DNA of 64,000 nt from Liolophura sinensis. Taxonomy: Eukaryota; Mollusca; Polyplacophora; Chitonida; Chitonidae. The translations under genes were made by a program, and so were the position numbers. The DNA is taken from contig NC_088301.1 of assembly GCF_032854445.1 (NCBI RefSeq), forward strand, positions 7,114,044 through 7,178,043. Direction: 5' to 3'. Shown piece after piece: positions 29,282 to 40,000 of this stretch (within the stretch, counting starts at the first letter, position 1; each line of letters opens with the position of its first letter). The notes under the pieces are model-generated. The model saw nothing but the letters and a program-made list of their open reading frames with translations, was not told the origin of the DNA and searched no databases.

Positions 29282-30582
29282 ATGAAACGCTCCACCACCG
29301 TGAACCCCCTCCATGCTGCCATCAGGATGAAACGCTCAGCGTCTGTACCTGCCCGGCTATCCACCATAGCCGAACAACAACAACCTCCCGAGAAGAAGAG
29401 GAAGGTGTGCCTGCCCTTACCCAGCGAGGTTCTTGCCAAATTACAGCTGGCCTCCTGGCTGTGGGTGGGGGTGTGTAGAGACGAGACGATTGAGATTTGC
29501 CAATCACCGACAGACCCGAACGCTCCACCCAAACGCGTCAGGCTTGACGGGGTGGGGTGGACTCGGCTCAAGACCCTAGCTGCTGATCTACCTGAGGTCG
29601 GGTTACCTGTGCGGGAGCCACTCTCCAACGGGTACTTTCTGTCCACGCTGACGAACTCGGAGGGTGTCCTGTACGTTCATGTGAAGAAATGGCGAGCCTA
29701 CCAGCCGAACGGTCGACTCTACCCGACGAGTGAGGGTATCACGCTCAAGTACTGGACTTACTGGCAAAAACTAGTCCAGGCCATCCCCGACATCGACGCC
29801 TTGGTGCTGGTGGTGATCGAGGCTGGCGATAACGACGACATCCAAGAGCCCCAAGACCCCCAAGACTCCCAAAAGCCGGGGATGGAGATGGAGATGATGG
29901 AAACGGAGGAGGGGAAGACTGAAGAGACTGGAGAGACTGGAGAAACTGGAGGGACTGGAGGTGGGGTGAATGCTGCTATGAGTGCTGTTTTGACCGCTGC
30001 TGTGACGGCTGCTGTGACGGTTGCTGATGAGGAGACTGCTACTGCAACCCCCAGCATCCCCGACATCCCAGTGGAAAAGGTGGAAAAGGCGGACCCGTTA
30101 AACCCTGAGCTTGAGACGGCGCTAACAGCCTTGCTGTGGCAAGCTTACGATGTAGCTCTCCAACCCCACCTCCTCAAGTTACAGCGCGATGTGTACGGTC
30201 GACAATCCACCAACACCGCGAGTGATTCATCTCCTCCCCGGCCTCCCTTGCTGGAGAACCGAGAGCTGGCCCTGAGTATCGTGGACGAGGCCCGTATGCG
30301 TTACCTGAAAGAGGGACCTGTGTTGGTCAAGTTCATGCGCCAGGCCCGTAAGGCAGCCTCCCTCCCGTGGGCTGTGGAGAAGAGTGTGAAAGACCAACTG
30401 CGGCAGTTTTTAAATGAGACGCCGATCAACAAATCGAACCCAGCATTCGCCCAGATGTACGTGGAGTATTTGATGACAGCCAACAACCTCTCCGCACCTG
30501 ACGAGCAGCCTACAATCCGGCCTAACAACCAAACCAACCAGCCTACCCAGGCTACCCAGACCACCCAGGCTACGATGACCGA
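29282..30582 (+). CDS. PC4-like ssDNA-binding domain protein, exon 1 (best-preserved copy)
   Basis: The 433 codons are open from ATG 29282. The N-terminus has repeated MKRS motifs and a PPEKKRKV nuclear-localisation-like signal (about residues 35-42). Residues 115-175 (GYFLSTLTNSEGVLYVHVKK, TSEGITLKYWTYWQKLVQAI) match the PC4/SUB1 coactivator fold pattern, which binds single-stranded DNA in transcription and replication. A Glu/Met/Gly/Thr acidic linker, an Ala/Val-rich region and a C-terminal helical domain (LALSIVDEARMRYLKEGP, VKFMRQARKAASLPWAVEK) follow. The frame would end GAGTGA, but that is also a consensus donor (GA|GTGAGT at 30,583). A (CCTA)n leader precedes the ATG. It is the only Polinton gene retained in E3. 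Confidence 0.7.
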
Positions 30583-30695
30583 GTGAGTGTGTTTTTGTTT
30601 TAACTGCACCACCCTTACCCAGCTTTTTTTTTGTTTGTTTTTTTTTTCCCTTCATACATTCTCGTTTTGTGTTTACCTATGTGTGTTTTTTACAG

Positions 30696-30792
30696 GGAGA
30701 TGACTAGGGTGGTGCACGTTATAAACATTGACCAGTGTCAGGACTTTCATATTGGCGATACAATCGTCATCACGAGACATTTCTCACCGTGA
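30696..30792 (+). CDS. Alternative terminal exon 2a of the PC4-like gene, E3
   Basis: The TTTTTTACAG acceptor ends at 30,695. Joined to the donor at 30,583 the frame reads EEMTRVVHVINIDQCQDF and stops at TGA 30,790-30,792. AATAAATAAA near 30,863 could be its poly(A) signal. Conserved in P1 and P2. Confidence 0.5.
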
Positions 30793-31047
30793 CACCAAAA
30801 TAATGGACACTTACAGCATGTATTTATTCGTTCATTCGTTTGTTCACTGTTCGAGTTCGAAAAAATAAATAAAAAAAAGTTTTCAGGTTGACGACCCTGG
30901 TCTTTGGTGTTGGTTATTGTCTTTACCTGTTGGTGAAGGGATAGTCTATCTATCTATCTATCTATCTATCGTTTTGATTGATGTGGCTAGGGTTCGGTCG
31001 GTGACGGCATTAGAATGACGACGGTGTCTTCTTTATGTCTTTTCTAG

Positions 31048-31345
31048 CCTGGCGAAGCTCCGTACAACACCGCAATGGAAAGACTGGGTAGCTGTCGTCA
31101 CCGACCTGCAAAGTTACACAAGGCTACTTCGTAGTATGTTTGCGGATGGTAGGGTGAACGAGGGACGACTGCAGGTGCTGCAAGCGTACACTGAAGACGT
31201 CTGTCAGCATGTCGAGGATTCCCGACCTATTCAAGCGTATTACGTAGAGATTGTTCGTCCCACGTTAATGTACGAAGTGCGACTCCCTCCCAACCACACA
31301 GAGGTCTATCAACGCTCCGTGTTACAGACCTGTACATTGCTGTAA
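31048..31345 (+). CDS. Alternative terminal exon 2b of the PC4-like gene, E3
   Basis: The TTTTCTAG acceptor ends at 31,047. Joined to the 30,583 donor (GA + C) the frame continues LAKLRTTPQWKDWVAVV and on to TAA at 31,343-31,345, about 99 residues without known motif. All three element copies keep this exon open, which argues for a real protein part. A (CTAT)n microsatellite lies upstream at 30,944-30,969. Confidence 0.6.
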
Positions 31346-31417
31346 AGAATAATACTAATACTGTTACCTTACTATGGAATCCATCCCCGGTGTTTTTGTG
31401 TTTTCTTTTAATCATGG

Positions 31418-31925
31418 TTATAAGGAATTGCCTGATTACAAGGATTGTAACCGCCGCCAAGAAGATCTGCGTCATCATGCGGGTTATAACCATGATCAGG
31501 AAGATTTATGTGATGACAAGGATTAAAACTGCGGGTATAACGAACTGCCTGATCGCAATGGTTATGATCACCGCCAAGAATGGTTATGATACCAGGCAAA
31601 AAGAATTGCCTGACCACAAGGTTTATAACCACCGCCAAGAAGAGTTGTCTGATCAGAAGGGTTATGAAAGCAGGCAGAAAGAATTACCTGACCACAAGGG
31701 TTATAACCCCACGCCAAGAAGAATTGTCTAATCACATGAGTTATGAAAGCAGGCAGAAAGAATTGCCTGACCACAAGGGTTATAACTCCCGTCAAGAAAA
31801 GTTGTCTGATCAGAAGGGTTATGACCGTGACAATAAGGAAGTAACTGGAAACAAGGGTTATAGCCGTGACAATGAAGAAGTGACTGACAACCGTGGCAAT
31901 GAAGAAGTGACTGACAACAAGTTTG
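31418..31925 (+). repeat. 39-bp coding-type tandem repeat (13-residue GYxxRQxELPDxK units)
   Basis: About 13 diverged units of 39 bp. In the best frame they read GYESRQKELPDHK, GYNSRQEKLSDQK, GYDRDNKEVTGNK and GYSRDNEEVTDNR. Several upstream units contain stops or small indels. It is an eroded repeat-protein exon or a minisatellite that happens to stay in frame; the 13-residue hydrophilic pattern favours a former coding exon. Confidence 0.65.
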
Positions 31926-32727
31926 GGCGTAATTCAACTTTTCACATGTATCTCAATTCGGTTTTATTAGAGTAGATACCTTATTTTGTTCAGGGTCATT
32001 TTCTGCCATGAAAATGTTTAACAACAGGACAAAAAGGCACAGTTTATCCCACATTTCCACTCTTTTCAGTCACACAAAGAGTGTTAACGGTTATTAGACT
32101 CTTAAGTCTTTAAACTGGCTTTTGAATGATGCATGCAGATAAGTCGCATTAGTAAAATTCTTCATATGAATTCCATTTGTTTTAATATCAGGTTATGAGT
32201 GTGCAGATTTTACTGTAGTAGTATATTATTAAAGTGAATTTATTATTTCGAAACTTATTTTATAATGATATGTCTTGTATAGCTAACTGCAACCAGGTGA
32301 AGGGGCATATTTACACGTAAAATTTCGAATAGTTTTCTACTTATGACTTGTGTTCTTCAAATGATGTATGACCGTATGGATCACTAGCCTTTTACCAATA
32401 TCCGCCGGTCGTGTGCGGGAAAGCCTGTGGGTGACTTAACGAACGCCGGTGGTTTACTTCCAACCCAACATCGTACATATGTACAGTATTGTTGCGTTCG
32501 GCATTAAATCTGAAACAAAAAAAAAAGCAAATGGACTATCTAACACAATTGTCACGTGAAAATAAAACAATACAGAAAACATTTGTTAAATAGATATCGA
32601 ATGCAATCACTGAGAGTTCAAGTCCAGCTCATGCTTCCTTCCTGTCCGGGCCGCGGTCGAAATCTAAACAAGTTTTGTGTTATATCAGCACACTGTCAGA
32701 CATCATATGTTTGGCTCGCACACTAAA
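31926..32727. other. AT-rich spacer inside E3
   Basis: No gene or recognisable repeat. It contains several short runs of A and T and nothing with Polinton or host gene similarity that I can see. Confidence 0.4.
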
Positions 32728-32890
32728 TAGGCTTGTAAAGTTGAGTGGGCCAGCTCTTGGTCGCCAAAAACGGACCAATGGGTGAACGGGATTTACCCCA
32801 AAACGAACCAATGGAGAGCCCGCAAAACAGACCAATCGGCGCGAGAAGGGGGTTACGTAAGAAAAAATGGACCAATCGGTTATGTAAGGG
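32728..32890. repeat. Fragment of the TIR/CCAAT module inside E3 (1)
   Basis: GGCTTGTAAAGTTGAGTGGG, GACCAATGGGTGAACGGGAT, ATGGAGAGCCCGCAAAACAG and GGTTACGTAAG occur in the same order and orientation as in the left TIR. Confidence 0.8.
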
Positions 32891-33149
32891 GACTATTTTC
32901 GCTTTTGTAAGGGGACTATGTCGCGTGCGCGGATGGAGATGGGCGTGGTGAGGTCACGTATCACTACGCGTGTCTCAGGTACAAAAAAAAAATGGCGCGT
33001 CGTATTTTTTGAGAACCATATAGGTTGGTGCATTTTTTTTTTTTATTAGCCATAGACGACAAGCTGCTCCAAACTTCACCACAGACATTCACACCACATT
33101 CCCAGGCCCCCGCCTACTCCGATACATGGTGGTAAATGATAGGTAAATG

Positions 33150-33560
33150 ATTAGCCCTGACAAGAGCTGTTGGGTTTTAGCCTTGATAAGGGTTGCTGGG
33201 AAATAGATATTTTTTTTGACAGATATACTTACACTTTTGCTTGCAACAAGCCACAGTAGGAGTATATCCTATATCAAAGCAGTGATATGGATTTTAATGG
33301 ATAAGGATTCAGTGTAACGCACACGTTGTAGTGTATCTGTTAGGGGTCTCCCCCGACCAGAGAATCCGGCAAACGTGCCACCTGGCCTGTGGCGGAGCGC
33401 GGACGTCAACGAAATCGGTCCGGCGAGCCGCACGGTTGTTGAGCGACGACCAGCCTGCCAGCCTGCCTAAACATTGTTGGCAGCCAGGCAGGCATAGCAT
33501 CCAACCGACCGTGCTGTTCACCGTAGACGGTCTTGTATACAGTGTTACCAACCAGTCGGG
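33150..33560. repeat. Relic shared with the 12.0-12.15 kb and 14.7 kb Polinton spacers
   Basis: CTGACAAGAGCTGTTGGG, ATAGATATTTTTTTTGACAG and TATCTGTTAGGGGTCT match the sequence upstream of PolB (12,025-12,150). ACATTGTTGGCAGCC and a partly matching GTATACAGTGTTACCAACC arm resemble the hairpin at 14,693. This is evidence that Polinton interior once lay here. Confidence 0.6.
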
Positions 33561-34204
33561 CTGTGATTAACCACGCATGATCAACCACAGCTGACAAGCC
33601 ACGGCTACCTACCTATCTGGATGGTTCCTATGTATTATGTATAAAAAATGTTTAGGTTATAGACGACTCGTTGAAGTGATATGGTCTACTGCGTGTAATT
33701 ATGTAGGTGACATGTGGATGTGTTTTTTTTCTACTCCATGTAGATAAGTGCGCGAGAACGAGTTATGTAAGGGGGACTATTTAGCGTGGGCGGATGGTGA
33801 TGGGAGTGGTTAGGTCATGTATCACTACGCGTGTCTCAGGTAAAAAAGACAACGTAATGATGCTTGTTTTATTTTTGCATATGTATACTTTTTAATTCAA
33901 GCATTAAGTCATTTGAAAACCTGTAGCTGGAAGGTGGGTTATTTCACATTCTTGTTAACATTTGGCAGTGAAGTGGAAGTACAGATTTATTGTTGTTGTC
34001 CCCTATATCACATATGGTCCAATCGCTACATGTACGACTCAACATTATTCAAGAATTTATGAGACATGCGCATAAATGGTTATTCATTCTTGAATTGCCT
34101 TCGTCATTCAAAGGTTAATCAGGAGCTTTTCGGTAATTTGGGCTGTCCTTCCCAAGATGCAGTCATTTTAATCTGCTCTGCTGTGTTTGCCTTATTTGCG
34201 CATG
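33561..34204. other. Spacer inside E3
   Basis: No gene. GGACTATTTAGCGTGGGCGG and TCACGTATCACTACGCGTGT-like sequences occur here and at 32,885-32,980, showing a further local duplication. Confidence 0.4.
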
Positions 34205-34503
34205 GCTGGGAGTGACGTCACACCTGTGACGTGTCAGGTGTGTGTCAGGTAGTGGTGGTGGTGGTGGGTTTTTTCCACGACGGGGTGTGTATACTAGAGT
34301 GGAGTGTAGTATAATAGAGTATAGTATAGGGGCAGTGGTGGTAGTGGGAGTGAAAAAAAGAGGCAAAACGTCGGCTTGTAAAGTTGAGTGGGACAGCTCG
34401 AAAAGAGCTCTTTGTCGCCCAAAACGAACCAATGGGTGAGCGGGATTTGCCCCCAAAACGGACCAATGGACGGCCCCCAAAACGGACCTATCCGCGCGCG
34501 AGA
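34205..34503. repeat. Fragment of the TIR/CCAAT module inside E3 (2)
   Basis: GTGACGTCACACCTGTGACG, GGGTTTTTTCCACGACGGGG, AGGCAAAACGTCGGCTTGTA, AAGAGCTC and three CCAAT/CCTAT boxes follow the left-TIR order and orientation; the outer tip is missing. It directly precedes a zinc-finger exon, so it may act as that exon's promoter. Confidence 0.8.
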
Positions 34504-34836
34504 ATGGTTGGAGATGGAGATGGAAAGCATGCAGGTGAAGGGAAGAAGAAGAAGCCGTTTACCTGCATGATGTGCGCCAGGGACTTCAGTCGGTGGGACG
34601 ACTGGCTGCGTCACCAGCAGACGCACCACCACCCCTCACCACCATGCACACCACCAACCCCAGAAAAAAGGGTTCACCTGCCCAACCTGCGGGCGGGCGT
34701 TTTCCCGACGGGAGCATTTGGTGCGCTGCCAGCGGGAGCGTGGAAAAAAACAACGAGCGTGTGTGCGATTGCCTGTGGTAAAACTTTTTACCGATTGTGG
34801 GACTGGCGTGTCCATCAACGTGGGGAACAGGGCCAG
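34504..34836 (+). CDS. C2H2-type zinc-finger exon
   Basis: The ATG at 34,504 starts a Lys-rich leader and a classical finger, FTCMMCARDFSRWDDWLRHQ followed by QTHH (C-x2-C-x12-H-x3-H). A second finger-like unit (FTCPTCGRAFSRREHLVRC) lies in another frame near 34,668-34,725, implying a frameshift, and a third Cys-x3-Cys unit (CAIACGKTFYRLWDW, then RVH) returns to the first frame. The exon ends in a strong donor CCAG|GTAAGT at 34,837; no matching downstream exon was found. It could be a DNA-binding regulator gene of the element or a captured host exon. Confidence 0.6.
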
Positions 34837-36111
34837 GTAAGTGCTTTTTTTATTTTTTATTTTATTATTATGAACACTTTTTTAACACCAACACAACATT
34901 ACAGGAATGAACAAATTATCTTTGGAAGTTTAAACATGGTCGTGGTATGGACATCCCTGCCTTGCTTACTATTCATTTATTGATTTGATTGGGCAATGGT
35001 GGTGTACGTCACACTCAAGAAATGTTTACTTATACAAAGGCGACCAACATTTTGGTGGGAGGAATTTGTGCATAGCCCAGAGGACACCCACAACCATGGG
35101 CAGGTTGCTGGCAGACCTTCCCATGTACGGCACGAAAGGAAGCCAGCATGAACTGGACTCACAGCGACCCCAGTGTGGAGAGGTTCCTGGGTCACATGTC
35201 ATATACATGTAGTAGATTAACATATAGATTATAGTTCTAAAAACTTGTTTTCTTAACTCAGAAACTGGATAATTTGTACCAGGAATTATCAAAGAGTTCA
35301 AGTGAGTTCAATCTGGGATTAAGATAGACTGCCTTAATCCGAGACTTAATAAACACCCAAACAAGTACACTTTTATATGTGCTCTATGGGTGAAACAAAC
35401 GTTATCAGAAGTCCAGAAATCAGTATTTCTTTAGCTCTGTTTTCAGTAATGGTTTTCATTTCCCATGTATATGTATTTGTTCACGTGTGGATGCAGTGGG
35501 CCTCTGCGGACGCTTTACTCTATCAGTATAATATGGAATACGGGAGGTAACTGCTCCGTCTGTTGTTGATGTACTTCCGGTCGTATCATGAACGTCTGCT
35601 GTTCGGTACTGTTGCCATCTTGCAGAAGCCGCTTTCATCGCTACAACAACACCAGTCAGAAAAGCAGAAATTGTAAGTGCATCTCCTGAAGAGTAAGCCC
35701 AAACGCGGCGTCTTCAGATAGCGTTCGGATTTGTCACTGATTCCTTACAGCCATGGTCGATCCCAGAATCAAGCCTATAGTAATCCAGGCGGGTGTGGTC
35801 ACCAGGTAAGTCTGACTTTTACTCAGACGTGTCATGTAGGCCTATACTTAACAGGTTCTGTATATTAAACCAGCAGTATAATTGATCGATACAGATGATA
35901 GAAAATTAAACTGAAATTTCAAAATGAAAAAAGAAAAAAAATTAACTCTATTTGTCAAAATATACGGTCTTTATTATAACACATTATAATACAAACCTTT
36001 CTCATGCGAGCCATGTTTAGGCAGGTGTTTAGTTTCCAGGCCCTAATCTAAGTTATACGTGTATATCCATGTCTGAAAGATTGAAATGCCGGATCAATAT
36101 AAATGTACCGT
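34837..36111. other. Spacer inside E3; no gene recognised
   Basis: Short frames only. A CAGGTAAGTCTGAC donor-like site stands at 35,803 after a short open stretch (ATGGTCGATCCCAGAATC at 35,753), which could be a small upstream exon, but I cannot support it further. Confidence 0.35.
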
Positions 36112-36182
36112 AGGTCATCCATGGCTGATCACATGATCTGTTGGAAGCGTTCCACAGGTGGGTCGGGGTGGTTGGCATAGCT
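36112..36182 (-). pseudogene. Inverted fragment of the last exon of the A1CF/RBM46-like gene
   Basis: On the minus strand this stretch repeats 45,59x-45,66x: it encodes [16 protein letters not shown] and continues through the stop region into CCATGGATGACC of the 3' UTR. About 47 bp are identical. It lies about 900 bp upstream of the gene and in opposite orientation. Confidence 0.9.
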
Positions 36183-36204
36183 GGCATAGCATGGAGCTGT
36201 TGGA

Positions 36205-36290
36205 GCTGCTCCACTCGACTTTACAATCCGACGTTTTACTCCTTGTCGCGCTCATTGGTCTGTCTTGGACGTCGCAGTGCGAAAGTTTGC
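36205..36290. repeat. Fragment of the TIR/CCAAT module (right-TIR orientation)
   Basis: GAGCTGCTCCACTCGACTTT, ACAATCCGACGTTTT and CATTGGTCTGTCTTGG match the right TIR at about 46,690-46,735. It directly adjoins the inverted last-exon fragment. Confidence 0.75.
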
Positions 36291-36499
36291 CTGGAACATG
36301 ATAAGCTGTTCTAGAAGACAATGCAGAAGCTAGAACCACGCGAAAACAAAATTTGTTTTTTCTATTTTTGAATATTACACAGGACAATGCCTGTTGTCAA
36401 ATCGATGTCAGCGATAGTAGATTGGATTCGGGTCATTTTCAATCACCCAGATAGTTGGTATAGCCGAACACTCACTGAAGTATAAACACATGCCATATT

Positions 36500-36975
36500 T
36501 CGTACTATGAATGGTTCAATTTTCGATACTTGAGACTCGCAGGTGAACTGCTTTTCGCAGTGGCACAGCGAGTGCTACATAACCGTATGCCTCCAAGTTA
36601 TCAGCTTATTTTTTCACCTATATGTTGCCTTACACGTTTCTGTGATCATATTCTTTGGATTTGGTGTCTTTTCTATGTACATTGGAATAAAACAATAATT
36701 GTTGGACATCGTAGATGGCGCTGTAGGGCTCTTCTCACATTTCGTACTATGAACGGTTCAATTTTCGATACTTGAGACTCACGGGTGAACTGCTTTCGCA
36801 GTGGCACAGCGAGTGCTACATAACCGTGTCCCTCCAAGTTATCAGCTTATTTTTTTACCTATATGTTGCCTTACACGTTTCTGTGGTCATATTCTCTGGA
36901 TTTGATGCCTTTTCTATGTAAATTTGAATAAAACAGTAATTATTGGACATCATAGATGGCGCTGTAGGGCTCTTC
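36500..36975. repeat. Two tandem inverted copies of the SINE/MITE-like repeat
   Basis: Units at about 36,500-36,735 and 36,736-36,970 share TTTCGTACTATGAA, GGTTCAATTTTCGATACTTG, CAGTGGCACAGCGAGTGCTA and GACATCRTAGATGGCGCTGT. They are the reverse orientation of 24,995-25,345 and stand directly upstream of the first coding exon. Confidence 0.75.
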
Positions 36976-37063
36976 TAAGTCCACGCACGTGCGTGGCAAA
37001 GTCCAGTTTGCCTACTTCTAGTTCGTCAGCAGTGAGACCAGCAGGGTGCAGCAGGGTGTAGGT

Positions 37064-40000
37064 ATGGCGTCCGCGGAGGAGGCTTTGCCACGTCGTGTGA
37101 CCCGGGAGCCAAACGAAACCTTGCTGAAACTTACGGCGAGAACAGGATACACCATACGGCAAGAAAAATGGCAAAGAAAGTACGGCGGTCCACCTCCCGA
37201 CTGGGAAAGCCGGGCTCCTTTAAAGGGTTGTGAAATTTTCGTCGGAGGTATTCCAAAAGACTGTTACGAAGACGAGCTCGTTCCAGTATTTGAGAAGATA
37301 GGAAAGATTTACGAACTGAAACTCGTAATGAACCGTCGCTCTGGATCTGGACCCCATAGAGGATATGGATTCGTTAAATACACTAACAAAGAACACGCGA
37401 ATCAAGCGGTAAAGGAGCTTCACAACTACGAAATTCGTAAAGGCCAGCTCTTGTGTGTTCGCAACTCTTCTGTAAGTCATGTAATTTCCACTATAGAAAC
37501 TTTTTTGGTTGTCTCTTCGTTGCAAATTAAAACACATTTAATTGCCAATGTAGACGGCACCAGACGTCGGAAATATCGGTTGGTTAGTTGTAAAATTCAC
37601 GAGTAGGTACCACAGTCCAAACAAATTTGACCTTTATGTAAGCCGTTATTTGAAAAGTTATAATTGAACTAAAATTTTTTGTATCAGAGGGGCATTTTGT
37701 GTGGGTGGATATGTGTAAAATGTCGCGTAACTTCTTGCAATTTCTTATCGTCTGCTCTTTCATTTTCCGTCACGAGAAGGTGGTGTGCGCGCGTGCAGCA
37801 TTTGTTGCATTTTCTGTCATGAGAGGGTGGTGTGCGCGCGCGCGCGCAACATTTCTTGCAACAAGTGATTTCTTTTGTATGGGAGGCTGTGGTGATAATT
37901 AATATAGTCACTTATGGCTGAAAAGCACTGATGCGTCGTCATCTTTTACATTAATATTGTGCATATTTGTATGACTGGAATAATATTTATGTTGTGCATA
38001 TTTGTATTACAGAAGGTGGTTTTGCACGTGGGGAACCTTATGTCGACAACTACAGAAGACAAAATTAGAAAGCTGTGCAGTCAAGTTGTGGGAAGAGATA
38101 ACGCTGTGGAAAGAGTAAAGAAGATAAGAGATTATGCATTCATTCGTTTTAGCGACAAAGATGCTGCTATCAAGGCCATGGCTAAACTTAATGGTGAGAA
38201 AAATTATTTATTTTGGAGTTGTGTTGATTGGTTTTGGATAAATACAAATGCATTAACGGAAGTATATTTTTTCTATCGGTAGGCGAATGTAGTTTTTGTG
38301 TGCATTTATAGAGTGTGATATATTTCCATTCGGATAGTTCTGTTTCTGATAAGTAAAAGTTCATTTTCGTTTGTCAGTCGCGTGTGGCACATTAGTATGT
38401 TTTAACTAGTTTTTCCACTTGATTGATGTTTACAGAAAATTACATGATAGAATATCCACCAACATCTAAGGGAGAATATTTGGAAAACATGCTAACTCAA
38501 GTAATTAAGATGAAACAGTGAATAACTGACGCATCGCTTGCCTATAGGATGTTTGATACTCCAACTACGTACAGGAAATGGCTCACATTTATGGGACAGA
38601 CTTACATATATTTACAGAAGAGCACATACAGTATAAATTCACACTTCAAAACATAAGGTGTGGGCATTCTCTAGAATATTTGTTTGGATAAATTTCTGTA
38701 TAAATTGGCTTTTATGGTAGCTTATTATTAACTTAATATCACCCCTCATTCAACATGGATGGGAAGGTCTGCCAGCAACCTGTGAATGGTTGTGGGTTTC
38801 CACCAGGCTCTGCCTGGTTTACTCATGCTATAATGCTGATCACCGTCGTATAAGTGAAATATTCTTGAGTACAGCGTAAAAACGGGCCAATCAATAAATC
38901 ATTCAGCATGAAAAGAAGCTGTTGAACATTAAATGATCAAATGTTTAAAAGAGGGAAGTTGTTTCAACAGTTACATGTAATAGGCTGAATATTGAACCCA
39001 AGATCCCGGGACCATTTTGCCGGGAATTTTTTGAGAAAATAAGAAGTTTTCTTTGGGAGAAACTCTAGGTAGACTGTATCTGGAACACTTTTTTAACTGA
39101 TGTGTAGCATTTGTACTACGTCCTCATTCTTTCAAGAAATAAAATTAAAGGAAGATCAAGGTGAGAAGGCGTTATATAATAAGTCATGTATATTTCTCTC
39201 TAGGAATGAATGTTGAAGGTGCTTACATTGAGGTTGCATGGGCAAAAGGAAGAGAGCGGGTAAGAAATCATTTGGTCAATGTTGCTGCCACATCGTGAAA
39301 ATCGTCTCAAATGTGTAATTCAGGACAGCCCAGCGATCATCCTCTTCCATAGGTTAAGTTTGTTTGCAACATAGTATGTGGAGTAAACTGTGTTAAGTTG
39401 GAAGAGTTCAAATGTTTTCAAATTGAGAGTTTGTGGAAGGTATTTGGTCGGAAACCGGGACCTGTCCACATTTTTCCCCCATCAGCTTTCTTTCACCATT
39501 GTAAACTCATCTGTCGTGTATGTGTGAAGTAAGCTTTGCATATAAAAACCAAATTATTTATATATATTTATATCAGGTAAATAATTGAATTTTACTACTG
39601 ATGAAAATTCTTTATGGCGGGTTAATCAGGACCGACACTTGGGTGAGGTTGATAGAGCATACAACAGAGGCTCAGAAGCGTTGAAATCTTGGAAGCAGAA
39701 AGAAGTATCACCTGTCAGGGTAAGAGTTCCTCATGTGGTAGGATAACATTATTTGTTGTGTCAACCATTGAAGGTATATTCCCCTTCACAATGAAGAGAA
39801 ACTAACTATTAGGGAGACAATCCACTCAGAACTACACATGTAATTATACTCACCTGGGCCACGAGTGGAAGGGTAAGGGGTTCTCATATGTCAGCATAAG
39901 AGTTTCTGGTATGTAAGCATAGGGGTTTCAGATCCGGTATGCAAGGGTAGGGAATGCCACTGATGGCTTATGATGTTGAAATTTTCCAGTGTGTAGAAAT

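Noticed and set aside
35026-35301. Overlapping frames on both strands at 35.0-35.3 kb
   Set aside because: No recognisable domain, no splice context, both strands equally open over a short GC-balanced stretch.
37800-37855. (GTGCGC)n tract in intron 1 as possible Z-DNA or coding repeat
   Set aside because: Simple sequence within an intron; short, and the His/Cys-rich minus frame has no domain pattern.
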